Of a stretch of DNA of 64,000 nt, positions 8,812 to 17,578 are shown one piece after another (position 1 is the first letter of the stretch; every line of letters begins with the position of its first letter). The position numbers and the translations under genes are program-made. The DNA comes from Virgifigura deserti (GTDB lineage: Bacteria > Pseudomonadota > Alphaproteobacteria > Dongiales > Dongiaceae): NCBI GenBank assembly GCA_003576685.1, contig QOZR01000004.1, positions 372,001-436,000 of the forward strand. The letters run 5' to 3'. The notes under the pieces were generated by a model that worked only from the letters and a program-made list of their open reading frames with translations, was not told the origin of the DNA and ran no database searches.

Positions 8812-10832
8812 GCGCCACCGCCGGCATCGCCGGCGCGCAGCCGGCGCGGCTCCAGCCCTGGCCCGTTCTTTGGGCCGTCCTGCTGGGGGCGACCTTCCTG
8901 CTGTTCTTCTCCGAGGGGCTACACGACGCGCTGGAAGGCCTCGCGCCCTGGGCATTCGAATATCCCCGTGCCTGGGTAATTCCGCTGCGCGACTGGGTCA
9001 GCGGCTTCATGCAGTGGCTGATCAACGATTTCGACCTCGGCCTCTTCACTTTCAAGGAGTTCACGCGGTCGATCTCCTGGCTGCTGACCTGGCCGTTCGC
9101 CTTCGCCAACAGCCTGCTGGCGGAGGGTTTCATCCATGGCCGGGGCGATAAGGCGGTTCTGCTCTGGCCGCGCCTGTCCTGGCTGGCGGTGATCGCGATC
9201 GCCGTCCTCATGGGCTTCTATGCCCAGGGCTGGCGGCTGGCGCTGCTGGTCGGCGCCTGCTTCGCCTATCTCGCCGTCTTCGGGCAGTGGACGAGCGCGA
9301 TGGTGACGCTGAGCTCGATCGCCATCGCAGTGCCGTTCGGCGTGGTCGGCGGGCTGCTGCTCGGCATTGCCGGGTTCCGTTCGGCGCGCGTCGAGCGGGC
9401 GATGGCGCCGGTGCTCGACCTGATGCAGACGGTGCCGATCTTCGCCTACTTGATCCCCGCCCTCTATCTCTTCGGCTTCGGGCCGGTCGCCTCGATGATC
9501 GCGACCATCATCTACGCCACGCCGCCGATGGTGCGCATGACCATCCTGGCGCTGCGCCAGGTTCCTGACGAGATCGTCGATTTCGGCCGCATGGCCGGCT
9601 GTTCGCGGCGGCAGCTTCTGTGGAAGGTGCGCATTCCCGCGGCCCGGCAAAGCCTGATGGTCGGCGTCAACCAGGTGATCATGCTGTCCCTCAACATGGT
9701 GATCATCGCCTCGATGATCGGCGCCGGGGGCCTCGGCTATGACGTGCTGACCGCCCTGCGCCGGCTCGACATCGGTGCCGGGCTGGAGGCGGGCATCGGC
9801 ATCGTCGTGCTGGCGATCGCGCTCGACCGGCTGAGTCAGGCCTTCGCCGCCCGCCCGCCGGAACAGCAGCGCGAGGACAGCGCCGGCCTGCTGCGGCGGC
9901 ACCCCTATCTCGCGGCCGGACTGGCCGCCGCCGCCGTCACCTGGATCGGCGGCCTCGTCCTGCCGGCGCTGGGCAGCTACCCCGAGTCCCTCACCCTCAC
10001 CACGGCGCCGTTCTGGGACGGGCTGGTGAGCTGGATCAACATCAACTTCTTCGACGCGCTCGAGGCCATCAAGACCTTCCTGCTGCTCAACCTGATGATC
10101 CCGGTGAAGCGTTTCCTGCTGACCCTCCCCTGGCCGCTGGTGGTGGGGCTGGTGGCGCTCGCCGGCTATCAGCTCGGGGGCCTGCGCCTCGCCGCGCTGA
10201 CCGCGGCGCTGGTGCTCTTCCTCGCCGTCACCCGGCAGTGGGAGAACGCGATGGAGACGGTCTATCTCTGCGGCGTGTCGGCACTGATCGCCAGCCTGAT
10301 CGGCTGGCCGATCGGCATCTGGGCGGCACGCAAGGCGCGGGTGAACGCGGTGGTCCAGCCGGTGATCGACACGCTGCAGACCCTGCCCGCCTTCGTCTAT
10401 CTGATTCCCGCCGTCATGCTGTTCCGGGTCGGCGACTTCACCGCAATGATCGCCGTCGTCGCCTATGCCGTGGTGCCGGCGATCCGCTATACGATCCTCG
10501 GCATCCAGCGGGTGCCGCCGACGCTGATCGAGGCGGCGACGGCGCAGGGCTGCACCCGGCGGCAGATCCTGTGGCGGGTGCAGCTTCCGCTGGCGCTGCC
10601 GGAGATTCTGCTGGGCGTCAACCAGACGATCATGATGGCGCTCAGCATGCTGGTGATCACCGCGCTGGTCGGCACGCGCGACCTCGGCCAGGAAGTCTAT
10701 ATCGCGCTGACCAAGGCCGACACGGGCCGAGGCATCGTCGCCGGCCTGTGCGTCGCCTTCATCGCCATCACCGCCGACCGCCTGATCGGCGCCTGGAGCG
10801 GCCGGCTCAAGACCCGGCTCGGCCTCGCCTGA
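8808..10832 (+). CDS. proW: double-length betaine/proline ABC permease
   Basis: A 674-residue membrane protein made of two full BPD permease domains in tandem, whereas ProW is normally around 280-400 residues. Each half has its own coupling loop: GRMAGCSRRQLLWKVRIPAA near residue 257 and AQGCTRRQILWRVQLPLALP near 578. Each also has the family motif DLMQTVPIFAYLIPA or DTLQTLPAFVYLIPA. A single polypeptide could therefore supply both halves of the translocation pore. It is translationally coupled to proV. Double permeases of this kind are known in alphaproteobacterial choline/betaine systems. Confidence 0.92.
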   Translation: MSATAGIAGAQPARLQPWPVLWAVLLGATFLLFFSEGLHDALEGLAPWAFEYPRAWVIPLRDWVSGFMQWLINDFDLGLFTFKEFTRSISWLLTWPFAFANSLLAEGFIHGRGDKAVLLWPRLSWLAVIAIAVLMGFYAQGWRLALLVGACFAYLAVFGQWTSAMVTLSSIAIAVPFGVVGGLLLGIAGFRSARVERAMAPVLDLMQTVPIFAYLIPALYLFGFGPVASMIATIIYATPPMVRMTILALRQVPDEIVDFGRMAGCSRRQLLWKVRIPAARQSLMVGVNQVIMLSLNMVIIASMIGAGGLGYDVLTALRRLDIGAGLEAGIGIVVLAIALDRLSQAFAARPPEQQREDSAGLLRRHPYLAAGLAAAAVTWIGGLVLPALGSYPESLTLTTAPFWDGLVSWININFFDALEAIKTFLLLNLMIPVKRFLLTLPWPLVVGLVALAGYQLGGLRLAALTAALVLFLAVTRQWENAMETVYLCGVSALIASLIGWPIGIWAARKARVNAVVQPVIDTLQTLPAFVYLIPAVMLFRVGDFTAMIAVVAYAVVPAIRYTILGIQRVPPTLIEAATAQGCTRRQILWRVQLPLALPEILLGVNQTIMMALSMLVITALVGTRDLGQEVYIALTKADTGRGIVAGLCVAFIAITADRLIGAWSGRLKTRLGLA

Positions 10833-10917
10833 CGGCTCCGGCCTCGGGGCTGCTCGCCCGTGACGGCCGGTCGGCCGAGGCGCCGTCTGCAGCCGTCTGC
10901 CAAGGAGAGCCGCCACG

Positions 10918-11700
10918 ATGCTCACCGATTGGATCTACGCCGCTCCGATTTGGCTGATGGGGGGCGTCGTGATCGGCATCGCGGTCGCCCTTTCCGCTAC
11001 TGGCCTGCTCCTCGTTGATCGGCTGTTCTCGAACGAACGACGGCGCGAACATAATGATGTGGCCGGCTTCCTCATCGCCGTCGTCGGCATCTTCTATGCC
11101 GTGCTGCTTGCCTCGATCGCGGTCATGGCGTGGGCGGATTACAGCGATGCCCGGGCGACGATAGGCCGCGAGGCGGACCTCATCGCCGATCTCCACCGTA
11201 TTGCCGGCAGCTTGCCCGCCGCAACTGGCCGACCCATAAGGAACGCTCTGGTCGAGTACGCGCAGGTGGTGGTCGAGGAGGAGTGGCCCGCGCTCCAACA
11301 CGGCGAGCGCCCGCGTCGCATCGTCGAGCCGCTCCAGCGCATCCAGAGCCAGCTCGTAACCTACCGGCCCGGGACCAAGGCTGCAGAGGTACTATTGGCG
11401 ACGATGTTGAGCCGGCTCGGCGACCTCTATGACGCCCGGACCGATCGGCTTTTGGCGGCCGACGATAAGATCCCACCGGTCGTCTGGTGGACGGTACTTC
11501 TTGGTGCTGCTCTGACCATCGGGTTCACCTACTTTTTCGGCCTGCGAAGCCGAGGCACACACATGGCCATGACCGGCATTCTCGCCGCGTCATTGGCGAG
11601 CGTCATCGTCATGACCATTGCTCTCGACCAACCTTTCCGCGGTGGTGCCAAGTTCACGCCGGAGCCGTTCCTCGAGTTGCTCGACCTGCTCGTGCCATGA
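10918..11700 (+). CDS. DUF4239-like membrane protein
   Basis: A 260-residue protein with two N-terminal transmembrane segments (about residues 8-35 and 50-70), a soluble middle of about 110 residues, and two C-terminal segments (190-210, 220-240). This matches the bestrophin-like DUF4239 layout, including HNDVAGFLIAVVGIFYAVLLA. A strong AAGGAG lies about 10 bases before the ATG. The function is unknown. It lies just upstream of a HAD hydrolase, with 13 bases between them. Confidence 0.75.
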   Translation: MLTDWIYAAPIWLMGGVVIGIAVALSATGLLLVDRLFSNERRREHNDVAGFLIAVVGIFYAVLLASIAVMAWADYSDARATIGREADLIADLHRIAGSLPAATGRPIRNALVEYAQVVVEEEWPALQHGERPRRIVEPLQRIQSQLVTYRPGTKAAEVLLATMLSRLGDLYDARTDRLLAADDKIPPVVWWTVLLGAALTIGFTYFFGLRSRGTHMAMTGILAASLASVIVMTIALDQPFRGGAKFTPEPFLELLDLLVP

Positions 11701-11713
11701 ATCGGACCTGACC

Positions 11714-12343
11714 GTGGTGTACCGGCTGGCCATCTTCGATTTCGACGGCACGCTCGCCGACAGCGCCGCGTGGACGCGAGGCGTCCTGAACCAAGTGGCG
11801 GAGCGCTTCCGCTTCCGCCAACTCAGCGACGCCGAGTTCGCAATGCTGCGCGGTCGCGACAGCCGCGCCATCGTCCGCTATCTCGGCGTGCCCGCGTGGA
11901 AGATTCCGCTCATCGCGCGTCACATGCGGATGCTGGCCGGCCGCGACGCATCGAAGATCCCTCTTTTCCCTGGCACGGCGGACCTCCTGCGGACGCTGCA
12001 GGCTCACGGGGTAAGCGTCGCCGTGGTCAGCTCGAATTCCGAGGCGAACGTTCGACAGGTGCTGGGCGCCGAGAACGCCGCGCTCGTCCCTCATTTCGCG
12101 TGCGGCGCCGCGATCTTCGGCAAGGCGGCCAAGTTCCGCCAAGTGCTCAGGCGCAGCGGCGTCCCAGGCGCGGAGACGATCTGCATCGGCGATGAGACGC
12201 GCGACATCGAAGCGGCCAGGGATGCCGGTCTCGCAGCCGCCGCGGTGAGCTGGGGATACGCGACGCCCGAGCTTCTGCGCAGGCACCAGCCGACCTTCCT
12301 GTTCGAGCATATGGACGAGATCGCCCCGGCGCTTATCGCCTGA
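11714..12343 (+). CDS. HAD-family hydrolase (Gph-like phosphatase)
   Basis: About 209 residues with the haloacid dehalogenase motifs in order: motif [10 protein letters not shown] near the N-terminus, motif II VVSSNSE, a lysine in FGKAAKF and motif [16 protein letters not shown]. The cap is an alpha-helical C1 type, as in phosphoglycolate phosphatases. Tandem GTG codons at 11714 and 11717 are the sensible starts, because the open frame upstream lies inside the previous gene. The substrate is unknown, probably a small phosphometabolite. Confidence 0.85.
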   Translation: MVYRLAIFDFDGTLADSAAWTRGVLNQVAERFRFRQLSDAEFAMLRGRDSRAIVRYLGVPAWKIPLIARHMRMLAGRDASKIPLFPGTADLLRTLQAHGVSVAVVSSNSEANVRQVLGAENAALVPHFACGAAIFGKAAKFRQVLRRSGVPGAETICIGDETRDIEAARDAGLAAAAVSWGYATPELLRRHQPTFLFEHMDEIAPALIA

Positions 12344-12533
12344 CGCCTTCGGAGCGGGGGACGAATCGCCGGAACGCGAAAATAACCCCATGCAAAGGGG
12401 AAAGCGACATGGCTTATGTCGCTTTTGCGATATGTTGAGCGCCGCGGGGTCGCCGGGCCCTTGTTTTCGCGGCGATCGGAAACGATCTGTGGCAGGCGGC
12501 ACGCCCTGCAGCTTTCCAGAGACAGAACGGCCC

Positions 12534-14036
12534 ATGACGCTTCAATCCCCTGGTCAATCCCCGGTTCAGTTCCCGTTCGACAACAGCTACGCCCGTCTGC
12601 CCGATCGCTTCTTCGCGCGCGTCGCGCCGACGCCCGTGGACGCGCCCAGGCTCGTGCGGCTGAACCGGGACCTCGCCTTGGCGCTTCGCCTCGATCCCGA
12701 CTGGCTCGCCAGCCCGCAAGGGGTCGAGATCCTCGCGGGCAAACGCGTTCCGGACGAGGCCGAGCCCATCGCGATGGCCTATGCCGGGCACCAGTTCGGG
12801 CAGTTCGTGCCGCAGCTCGGGGACGGCCGCGCCGTCCTCCTCGGAGAGGTCATCGACCGCGAGGGCGTCCGCCGCGACATCCAGCTCAAGGGCTCGGGTC
12901 CGACACCGTTCTCGCGCCGGGGCGACGGGCGCGCGGCGGTGGGTCCGGTCCTGCGCGAATATGTCGTGAGCGAGGCCATGGCAAAGCTCGGCATTCCGAC
13001 GACGCGCGCGCTCGCCGCGGTGACGACCGGGGAAACCGTCGTGCGGGAGAGGTTTCTCCCCGGGGCGGTCCTCACCCGCGTCGCGTCGAGCCACGTCCGG
13101 GTCGGCACCTTCGAGTTCTTCGCGGCACGCGGCGACACCGAGGGGGTGCGCCTTCTCGCCGACCATGTGATCGCCCGGCACTATCCGCAGGCGGCCGAGT
13201 CGGAGCGGCCCTATCGCGCGCTCCTGGACGCGGTGGGCGCGCGCCAGGCCGAGCTTGTCGCGCAATGGCTGCTCGTCGGCTTCATCCACGGCGTCATGAA
13301 CACCGACAACATGTCGATCGCGGGCGAAACCATCGACTACGGCCCGTGCGCCTTCATGGATACCTACGACCCCGCGACGGTCTTCAGCTCGATCGACCAT
13401 GCCGGCCGCTACGCCTACGCCAACCAGCCGCGGATCGCCCAGTGGAACCTGACGCGGCTGGCAGAGACCCTTCTGCCGCTCCTCGACGAGGATGACAGCC
13501 GGGCCATCGCCGAGGCGCAGGAGGCGCTCAGCGGCTTCGCGACGCGGATCGACGCGGCCTATCACGCCGGCATGAGACGCAAGCTCGGCCTGGCCACGGA
13601 GCGCGACGGGGACATTGCGCTGGAGCAGGACCTTCTGAAGGCGATGGCCGAGAACCAAGCCGACTTCACGCTCACCTTTCGGCGCCTGAGCGACGCGGCG
13701 GCGGGCCCCGCCGGCGACGAGGCGGTCCGGCGCTTGTTCGCCGACCCGACGGCCTATGACGCCTGGGCCGCCCGCTGGCGGCAGCGGCTCGCCGACGAGC
13801 CGCAGGACGGCGCGGCGCGGCAGGCCGCGATGCGGGCCGTCAACCCGGCCTTCATTCCGCGCAATCACCGGGTGGAGGCGGTCATCGAGGCCGCCGTGGA
13901 GCGGGACGATTTCGGCCCGTTCGAGGAGCTTCTGACGGTTCTCTCCAAGCCCTACGAGGACCAGCCCGCCTTCGCGCCCTACGCCGACCCGCCCGAGCCG
14001 CACGAGCGCGTCCTTCGGACGTTTTGCGGGACGTGA
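12534..14036 (+). CDS. selO: protein adenylyltransferase SelO (YdiU)
   Basis: A 500-residue pseudokinase-fold enzyme that transfers AMP to protein hydroxyl groups. Visible landmarks are [14 protein letters not shown] at the start, the nucleotide-binding [11 protein letters not shown], the [17 protein letters not shown] block, NTDNMSIAG and the DYGPCAFMD metal-binding segment. The C-terminus ends in RTFCGT, the cysteine counterpart of the selenocysteine found in some SelO proteins and thought to control activity by disulfide formation. The ATG at 12534 fits the family N-terminus. The frame is open 48 codons further upstream. Confidence 0.93.
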   Translation: MTLQSPGQSPVQFPFDNSYARLPDRFFARVAPTPVDAPRLVRLNRDLALALRLDPDWLASPQGVEILAGKRVPDEAEPIAMAYAGHQFGQFVPQLGDGRAVLLGEVIDREGVRRDIQLKGSGPTPFSRRGDGRAAVGPVLREYVVSEAMAKLGIPTTRALAAVTTGETVVRERFLPGAVLTRVASSHVRVGTFEFFAARGDTEGVRLLADHVIARHYPQAAESERPYRALLDAVGARQAELVAQWLLVGFIHGVMNTDNMSIAGETIDYGPCAFMDTYDPATVFSSIDHAGRYAYANQPRIAQWNLTRLAETLLPLLDEDDSRAIAEAQEALSGFATRIDAAYHAGMRRKLGLATERDGDIALEQDLLKAMAENQADFTLTFRRLSDAAAGPAGDEAVRRLFADPTAYDAWAARWRQRLADEPQDGAARQAAMRAVNPAFIPRNHRVEAVIEAAVERDDFGPFEELLTVLSKPYEDQPAFAPYADPPEPHERVLRTFCGT

Positions 14037-14618
14037 TCTAACTACGTTCCAAGCTGCGCAACGGGAGCCGTGGTCCTCAAGAGGTGCACGCGCAGCGATT
14101 CACCCCGGCGACGTCGAGCGACTGCCCCAACGTCCTCTCCCCTACTTGCGGCGCTGTATCGTTGATGAGCGTCAGTCGTGCGTAGCGCAGCTTCATCGTC
14201 GCGTATCAAAATTCTCAGGGCGGCAGGTCACTCCAAAACAGCAAGACGTAAGAACCCGACGGCACCCGGACATTGTGCTGATCGGCCACGAGACGATCTT
14301 CCGCGACCGAAGGTACATCGGCTGGCTGAGCAGCGGCGGCTATGGCGACAGGGTGTGACGCAGCACAGGCTATGGTCATGTCCGCCAAGCCGAGGGAATG
14401 CGCGACAATTCCCTCGCAGCGATCAAGCAGCAGTTAATGCACCGAGCAACGTCTGGGAAAAGCGACATTTTCTTAAAAATTAACTAATAAGCGCGACCTC
14501 CGGTGCATGTTCCGCCTATACACGACCCCAATTCGGTTGTTGCACATATATAAAATTAACCATTTTGGCGAAAAACTAGTATTGTAGCTAATTTTCACAA
14601 GCTCTATACTTGCGCAGT

Positions 14619-14755
14619 TGATCTACCCGCTTCTGGTTGCCGGGCTCGCATGGAGCGTCGGTTGTGCCGGGGGCGTGGACCGCGGAGCGGCTGCTTCGGC
14701 GGATCGGGTCGCACCCGCTGGTTGCGTTGAGCGCCTTCGGAGCCCTGAGGATCGA
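14619..14755. repeat. 137-bp exact direct repeat, copy 1
   Basis: Identical base for base to 14992-15128, starting tgatctacccgcttctgg and ending gccctgaggatcga. It lies in the non-coding leader of the reverse transcriptase. One frame of the second copy could belong to a hydrophobic peptide beginning at 14934 (MQKRANSLARWAARLAAAV), and the frame then shifts. The repeat may therefore derive from a broken membrane-protein gene. Confidence 0.9.
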
Positions 14756-14991
14756 CCTTCGCGCCCGGCGGAAGTGCAAGTCACCGGAACCCTTACCATT
14801 ACTGGGTCTTATCGGACGGTCGACAACATTTCTCTTTCGGTAGGCGTGGAGGGGCGCTGGCGTTTGTTGACGACTAGCCCAAAAAGGCTAGGACTGAACA
14901 GCACAAGAGCAGGAGTCGCCAGATGACCCATTCATGCAAAAACGTGCCAACTCACTGGCGCGTTGGGCCGCCCGGCTTGCCGCCGCGGTCC

Positions 14992-15128
14992 TGATCTACC
15001 CGCTTCTGGTTGCCGGGCTCGCATGGAGCGTCGGTTGTGCCGGGGGCGTGGACCGCGGAGCGGCTGCTTCGGCGGATCGGGTCGCACCCGCTGGTTGCGT
15101 TGAGCGCCTTCGGAGCCCTGAGGATCGA
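14992..15128. repeat. 137-bp exact direct repeat, copy 2
   Basis: Second copy of the 137-bp repeat, ending 65 bases before the reverse transcriptase start codon. The lack of any mismatch with copy 1 means either a very recent duplication or active homogenisation. Confidence 0.9.
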
Positions 15129-15193
15129 AAACCGAGCTTCTGCCGGGGGCGGGTTTACCGATAGGGCCCCCAGACACGGACAAGGGGGGCTCC

Positions 15194-16543
15194 GTGGATC
15201 TCTACAAGCGACTGCGCACGAAAGCCGTTTTACATCGTGCTTGGGCCAGAGTCAGAGCCAGCGGCCTCAGTTCTACTAGCAAGAAAACTGTGCATGACAC
15301 CCGTCAGTTTGAGGTGGACTGGTTCAATAATCTCCAGAAGCTCAGCAAGCAACTTAGGCTGGAAACCTTTGTCTTTACAGGCGAAAAGGGTATCACCCTA
15401 CCCAAGGGAAATGGCAAAACCGACGTCCGCCCACTAGTCATATCTCCAATTTGCAACCGGGTTGTCAGGCGCGCAATTCTTGAGGTGCTTCAAGGATATG
15501 GAGAGGAGACGGACAGCCCCTATCATAGCTGGGCGGGTGTACAAGCAATCCGGCATCGCTGGGCAGGAGTCCAAGCAGTCCGTGATATTATGGCAACACC
15601 GACAAGCATCGGTGGCATCCCAAAGCGCGGCGTTCCGCATGGTCTTGCCCTTATCCGTAAAGCTATACAGAACGGCAATCACTGGTTCGTTCGTTCAGAC
15701 ATAAAAGGTTTCTTCACCCGCATTCCAAAAGGAGACGTCAACGCCTTCATCCGCGATGCGGTGAACGATAAGAAATTCGCCGATTTGTTTGAACGGGCGC
15801 TCGCCACGAATCTTGAGAACGAGGAAGAATTGGAGGAGCGGAAGTTATTCACGCTGTTCCCCGATCCTGAGATAGGCGTCGCGCAAGGCTCAGCGCTTTC
15901 CGCTTTGGCCGGAAATATTTCGCTGCGAAAGTTTGATGAGAGGATGAATTGCCGAGACATTCACTGCATCCGTTACATAGACGACTTTATTTTACTTGGC
16001 CCTTCGGAAGCTAAAGTTCTGGCAGCATTTAAGTCAGCTGGAAAAATGCTGAACAGTATGGAAATGAACGTCTATGATCTAAGCGATACAGAGGCTCGTA
16101 AAGCCGGCAAAGTCGATGCTGGAAATATCTATAGCGGGACAGATGTTTTAGGCTATCGAGTCTCAGGTATGTCTTGTCAGCCTTGTCGCGCAGCTCGGCG
16201 CAAGTTACTTGAAAAGCTGGATGCCGTGGTGAAGGACGGCAAGCACGAGATGAGAGCCGCTGCAAAGGGTAACGCCTCGTCTCATCTGCGTCGCTACCAT
16301 CAGTCGATGGTACTCTTACACAAGACAGTATGGGGCTGGTCTCAATCTTTTAAATATACGACAGCAAAGCATGTATTTGAGCATCTGGATGCAGAGGTCG
16401 ACAAACGAATTCTATGCCTCCGCAAAGAAGCGGAAAAACTAATTCCGGCGGGTGATGCGATCACCCACCGGCGGGTGATGGGCATACATTTATTGGCAGA
16501 CACTGGTGAACACATGCTTCCTGCTGCGAGTCTCTCTACCTGA
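15194..16543 (+). CDS. stand-alone reverse transcriptase (unknown-group/defence type)
   Basis: A 449-residue RNA-directed DNA polymerase. Motifs in order are RPLVISP (79-85), SIGGIPKRG (138-146), the catalytic SDIKGFF with D169, QGSALSALAGNI (231-242), catalytic YIDD (261-264) and LGYRVSG (319-325), followed by a helical thumb. The N-terminal block LYKRLRTKAVLHRAWARVRASGL resembles stand-alone RTs of the unknown-group/DRT defence class. It starts with GTG preceded by AAGGGGGG. Its G+C is clearly below that of its neighbours, implying transfer. A ten-residue motif (HSWAGVQAIR) is tandemly repeated at 111-130. There is no HNH or maturase tail and no DGR-type motif. Confidence 0.88.
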   Translation: MDLYKRLRTKAVLHRAWARVRASGLSSTSKKTVHDTRQFEVDWFNNLQKLSKQLRLETFVFTGEKGITLPKGNGKTDVRPLVISPICNRVVRRAILEVLQGYGEETDSPYHSWAGVQAIRHRWAGVQAVRDIMATPTSIGGIPKRGVPHGLALIRKAIQNGNHWFVRSDIKGFFTRIPKGDVNAFIRDAVNDKKFADLFERALATNLENEEELEERKLFTLFPDPEIGVAQGSALSALAGNISLRKFDERMNCRDIHCIRYIDDFILLGPSEAKVLAAFKSAGKMLNSMEMNVYDLSDTEARKAGKVDAGNIYSGTDVLGYRVSGMSCQPCRAARRKLLEKLDAVVKDGKHEMRAAAKGNASSHLRRYHQSMVLLHKTVWGWSQSFKYTTAKHVFEHLDAEVDKRILCLRKEAEKLIPAGDAITHRRVMGIHLLADTGEHMLPAASLST

Positions 16544-16582
16544 GTACGCGACGGCGCCGGAATAGGCGGCAGCTATTCCCAA

Positions 16583-16712
16583 TATGCGGTCGTGGTGCTC
16601 GGCTCGCTCGGCTGGGCGGTGTGGGAGGTCGGGCTCGACTGGTGGCAGCTCGCGCCGCGCGGCGACGTGATCGTCCTGATCGGCCTTTACCTGCTGATGC
16701 CCTGGATCACCC
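16583..16712 (+). pseudogene. fragment duplicated from the quinoprotein dehydrogenase gene
   Basis: These 130 bases match 17771-17900 of the downstream PQQ dehydrogenase gene without gaps and with only a few substitutions. They encode part of its N-terminal membrane domain (LGWAVWEVGLDWWQLAPRGDV). The rest of the gene is missing. The fragment begins about 40 bases after the reverse transcriptase stop, so it probably marks the edge of the inserted or rearranged segment. Confidence 0.88.
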
Positions 16713-16828
16713 CGCGGCCTGACGCGGCCAACCGGACCCCGGGGAACCCGATGAATGGGGTGAGAAAGACATCGCGATTCATTACAATCTCCGGTTGTGA
16801 AGCGCCATGACATCTTGCAAGATGCTGC

Positions 16829-17458
16829 ATGACCTACGACGAACTGACGAATGACGAAGCGAACGCGATAAAGGCCTTTTGGGAGCAATCCATCCGGCCG
16901 CTCACGCGATCGCGAAACTATGGAGACGCCGCCTCTATCGTCCGAGCTCGAGTGGAGAGCGAAACAAAGGTGGCCGTTCGTGCGCGCCTGCTTCAGGATC
17001 TCGAGGTTCTCTTGCTCATGGACGGCCGGGAGGACGAAGCGCTGGCCGTCATCCACGAACACATCGATCTGGAGCCGGACAATCCGTTGAGTTGGTGCGG
17101 CTTGGCGTCGTGGCACCACAGTCTCGGAAAGTCGCCCAATGCACCTGCGCTAACATCCGCTCTCGAAGCCATCGATACGGCGGTGGAAAAGGCTCGCCGG
17201 CGCCGACGCTGGCTGCGCTACTGCCTCAACGCCCGCTGCCGCATCGCGGTGACGATGCAGCGGTACGATCTGCTCGCGGAGTCTCTCCGGGCCATCCTGG
17301 AAATTCCGTTGCGCGCGAATCTGCCGGATATCTGGCTCGAGGATGATTTCCTCCGCCGGCTTCCCGATGGCGCCGTCGAGCCGGACTTGCTGGGAGCGTA
17401 CCGCGCCGCGCTGGACGACCAGAAGGCTTGGCTCGCCAAGCATGGCTCCTGGGCCTGA
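16829..17458 (+). CDS. helical-repeat (TPR-like) hypothetical protein
   Basis: A 209-residue, mostly helical protein without signal or membrane segments. Residues about 50-110 contain two TPR-like helix pairs (LLMDGREDEALAVIHEHIDL, then NPLSWCGLASWHHSLGK), and LRYCLNARCRIAVTMQRYD follows. It is unusually rich in arginine and leucine. It lies between the rearranged dehydrogenase fragment and the intact dehydrogenase gene, on the same strand. I do not recognise a specific family. Confidence 0.6.
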   Translation: MTYDELTNDEANAIKAFWEQSIRPLTRSRNYGDAASIVRARVESETKVAVRARLLQDLEVLLLMDGREDEALAVIHEHIDLEPDNPLSWCGLASWHHSLGKSPNAPALTSALEAIDTAVEKARRRRRWLRYCLNARCRIAVTMQRYDLLAESLRAILEIPLRANLPDIWLEDDFLRRLPDGAVEPDLLGAYRAALDDQKAWLAKHGSWA

Positions 17459-17578
17459 CCGGCGAGATGACCTCCCGGGAATTGACGGCGACGCAAGCAC
17501 ACTGCGTCGATAGCTGCAACCATTGCGCCCCCAAAACGTTGACGAGGTGTCTGCTTAGTCCTTCGCGAGGGGAGCTCC

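Larger units (their letters stand above)
14037..15193. other. long non-coding leader region before the reverse transcriptase
   Basis: About 1.16 kb without a supportable gene. Positions 14460-14600 are distinctly AT-rich. An exact 137-bp direct duplication sits at 14619-14755 and 14992-15128. Between the copies is a short hairpin CTAGCC-CAAAAA-GGCTAG at 14874-14891. After the second copy is a GC-rich stem (GGGGGC paired with GCCCCC) around 15140-15170, just before the reverse transcriptase. Such a leader could encode a structured RNA template or cofactor for the enzyme, but no known retron or DRT RNA was recognised. Confidence 0.55.

Noticed and set aside
8919..10925. 668-codon minus-strand open frame opposite proW
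   Set aside because: It is antisense to the clear double permease. Its low-complexity Arg/His/Gly/Glu composition is a typical shadow of GC-rich coding DNA.
14146..14483. Short plus-strand frames in the RT leader
   Set aside because: No ribosome binding sites and no recognisable motif, and overlapping frames in the same region look equally likely.
14619..16543. The RT plus a 137-bp repeat as a diversity-generating retroelement
   Set aside because: The two copies are identical, with no adenine-specific variation. Motif 4 has QG rather than the DGR-type pattern, and no variable target gene or Avd is present.
14037..16720. Group II intron with maturase RT
   Set aside because: No domain V hairpin or intron boundaries were recognised, the RT lacks maturase/HNH domains, and no interrupted exon is present at the flanks.
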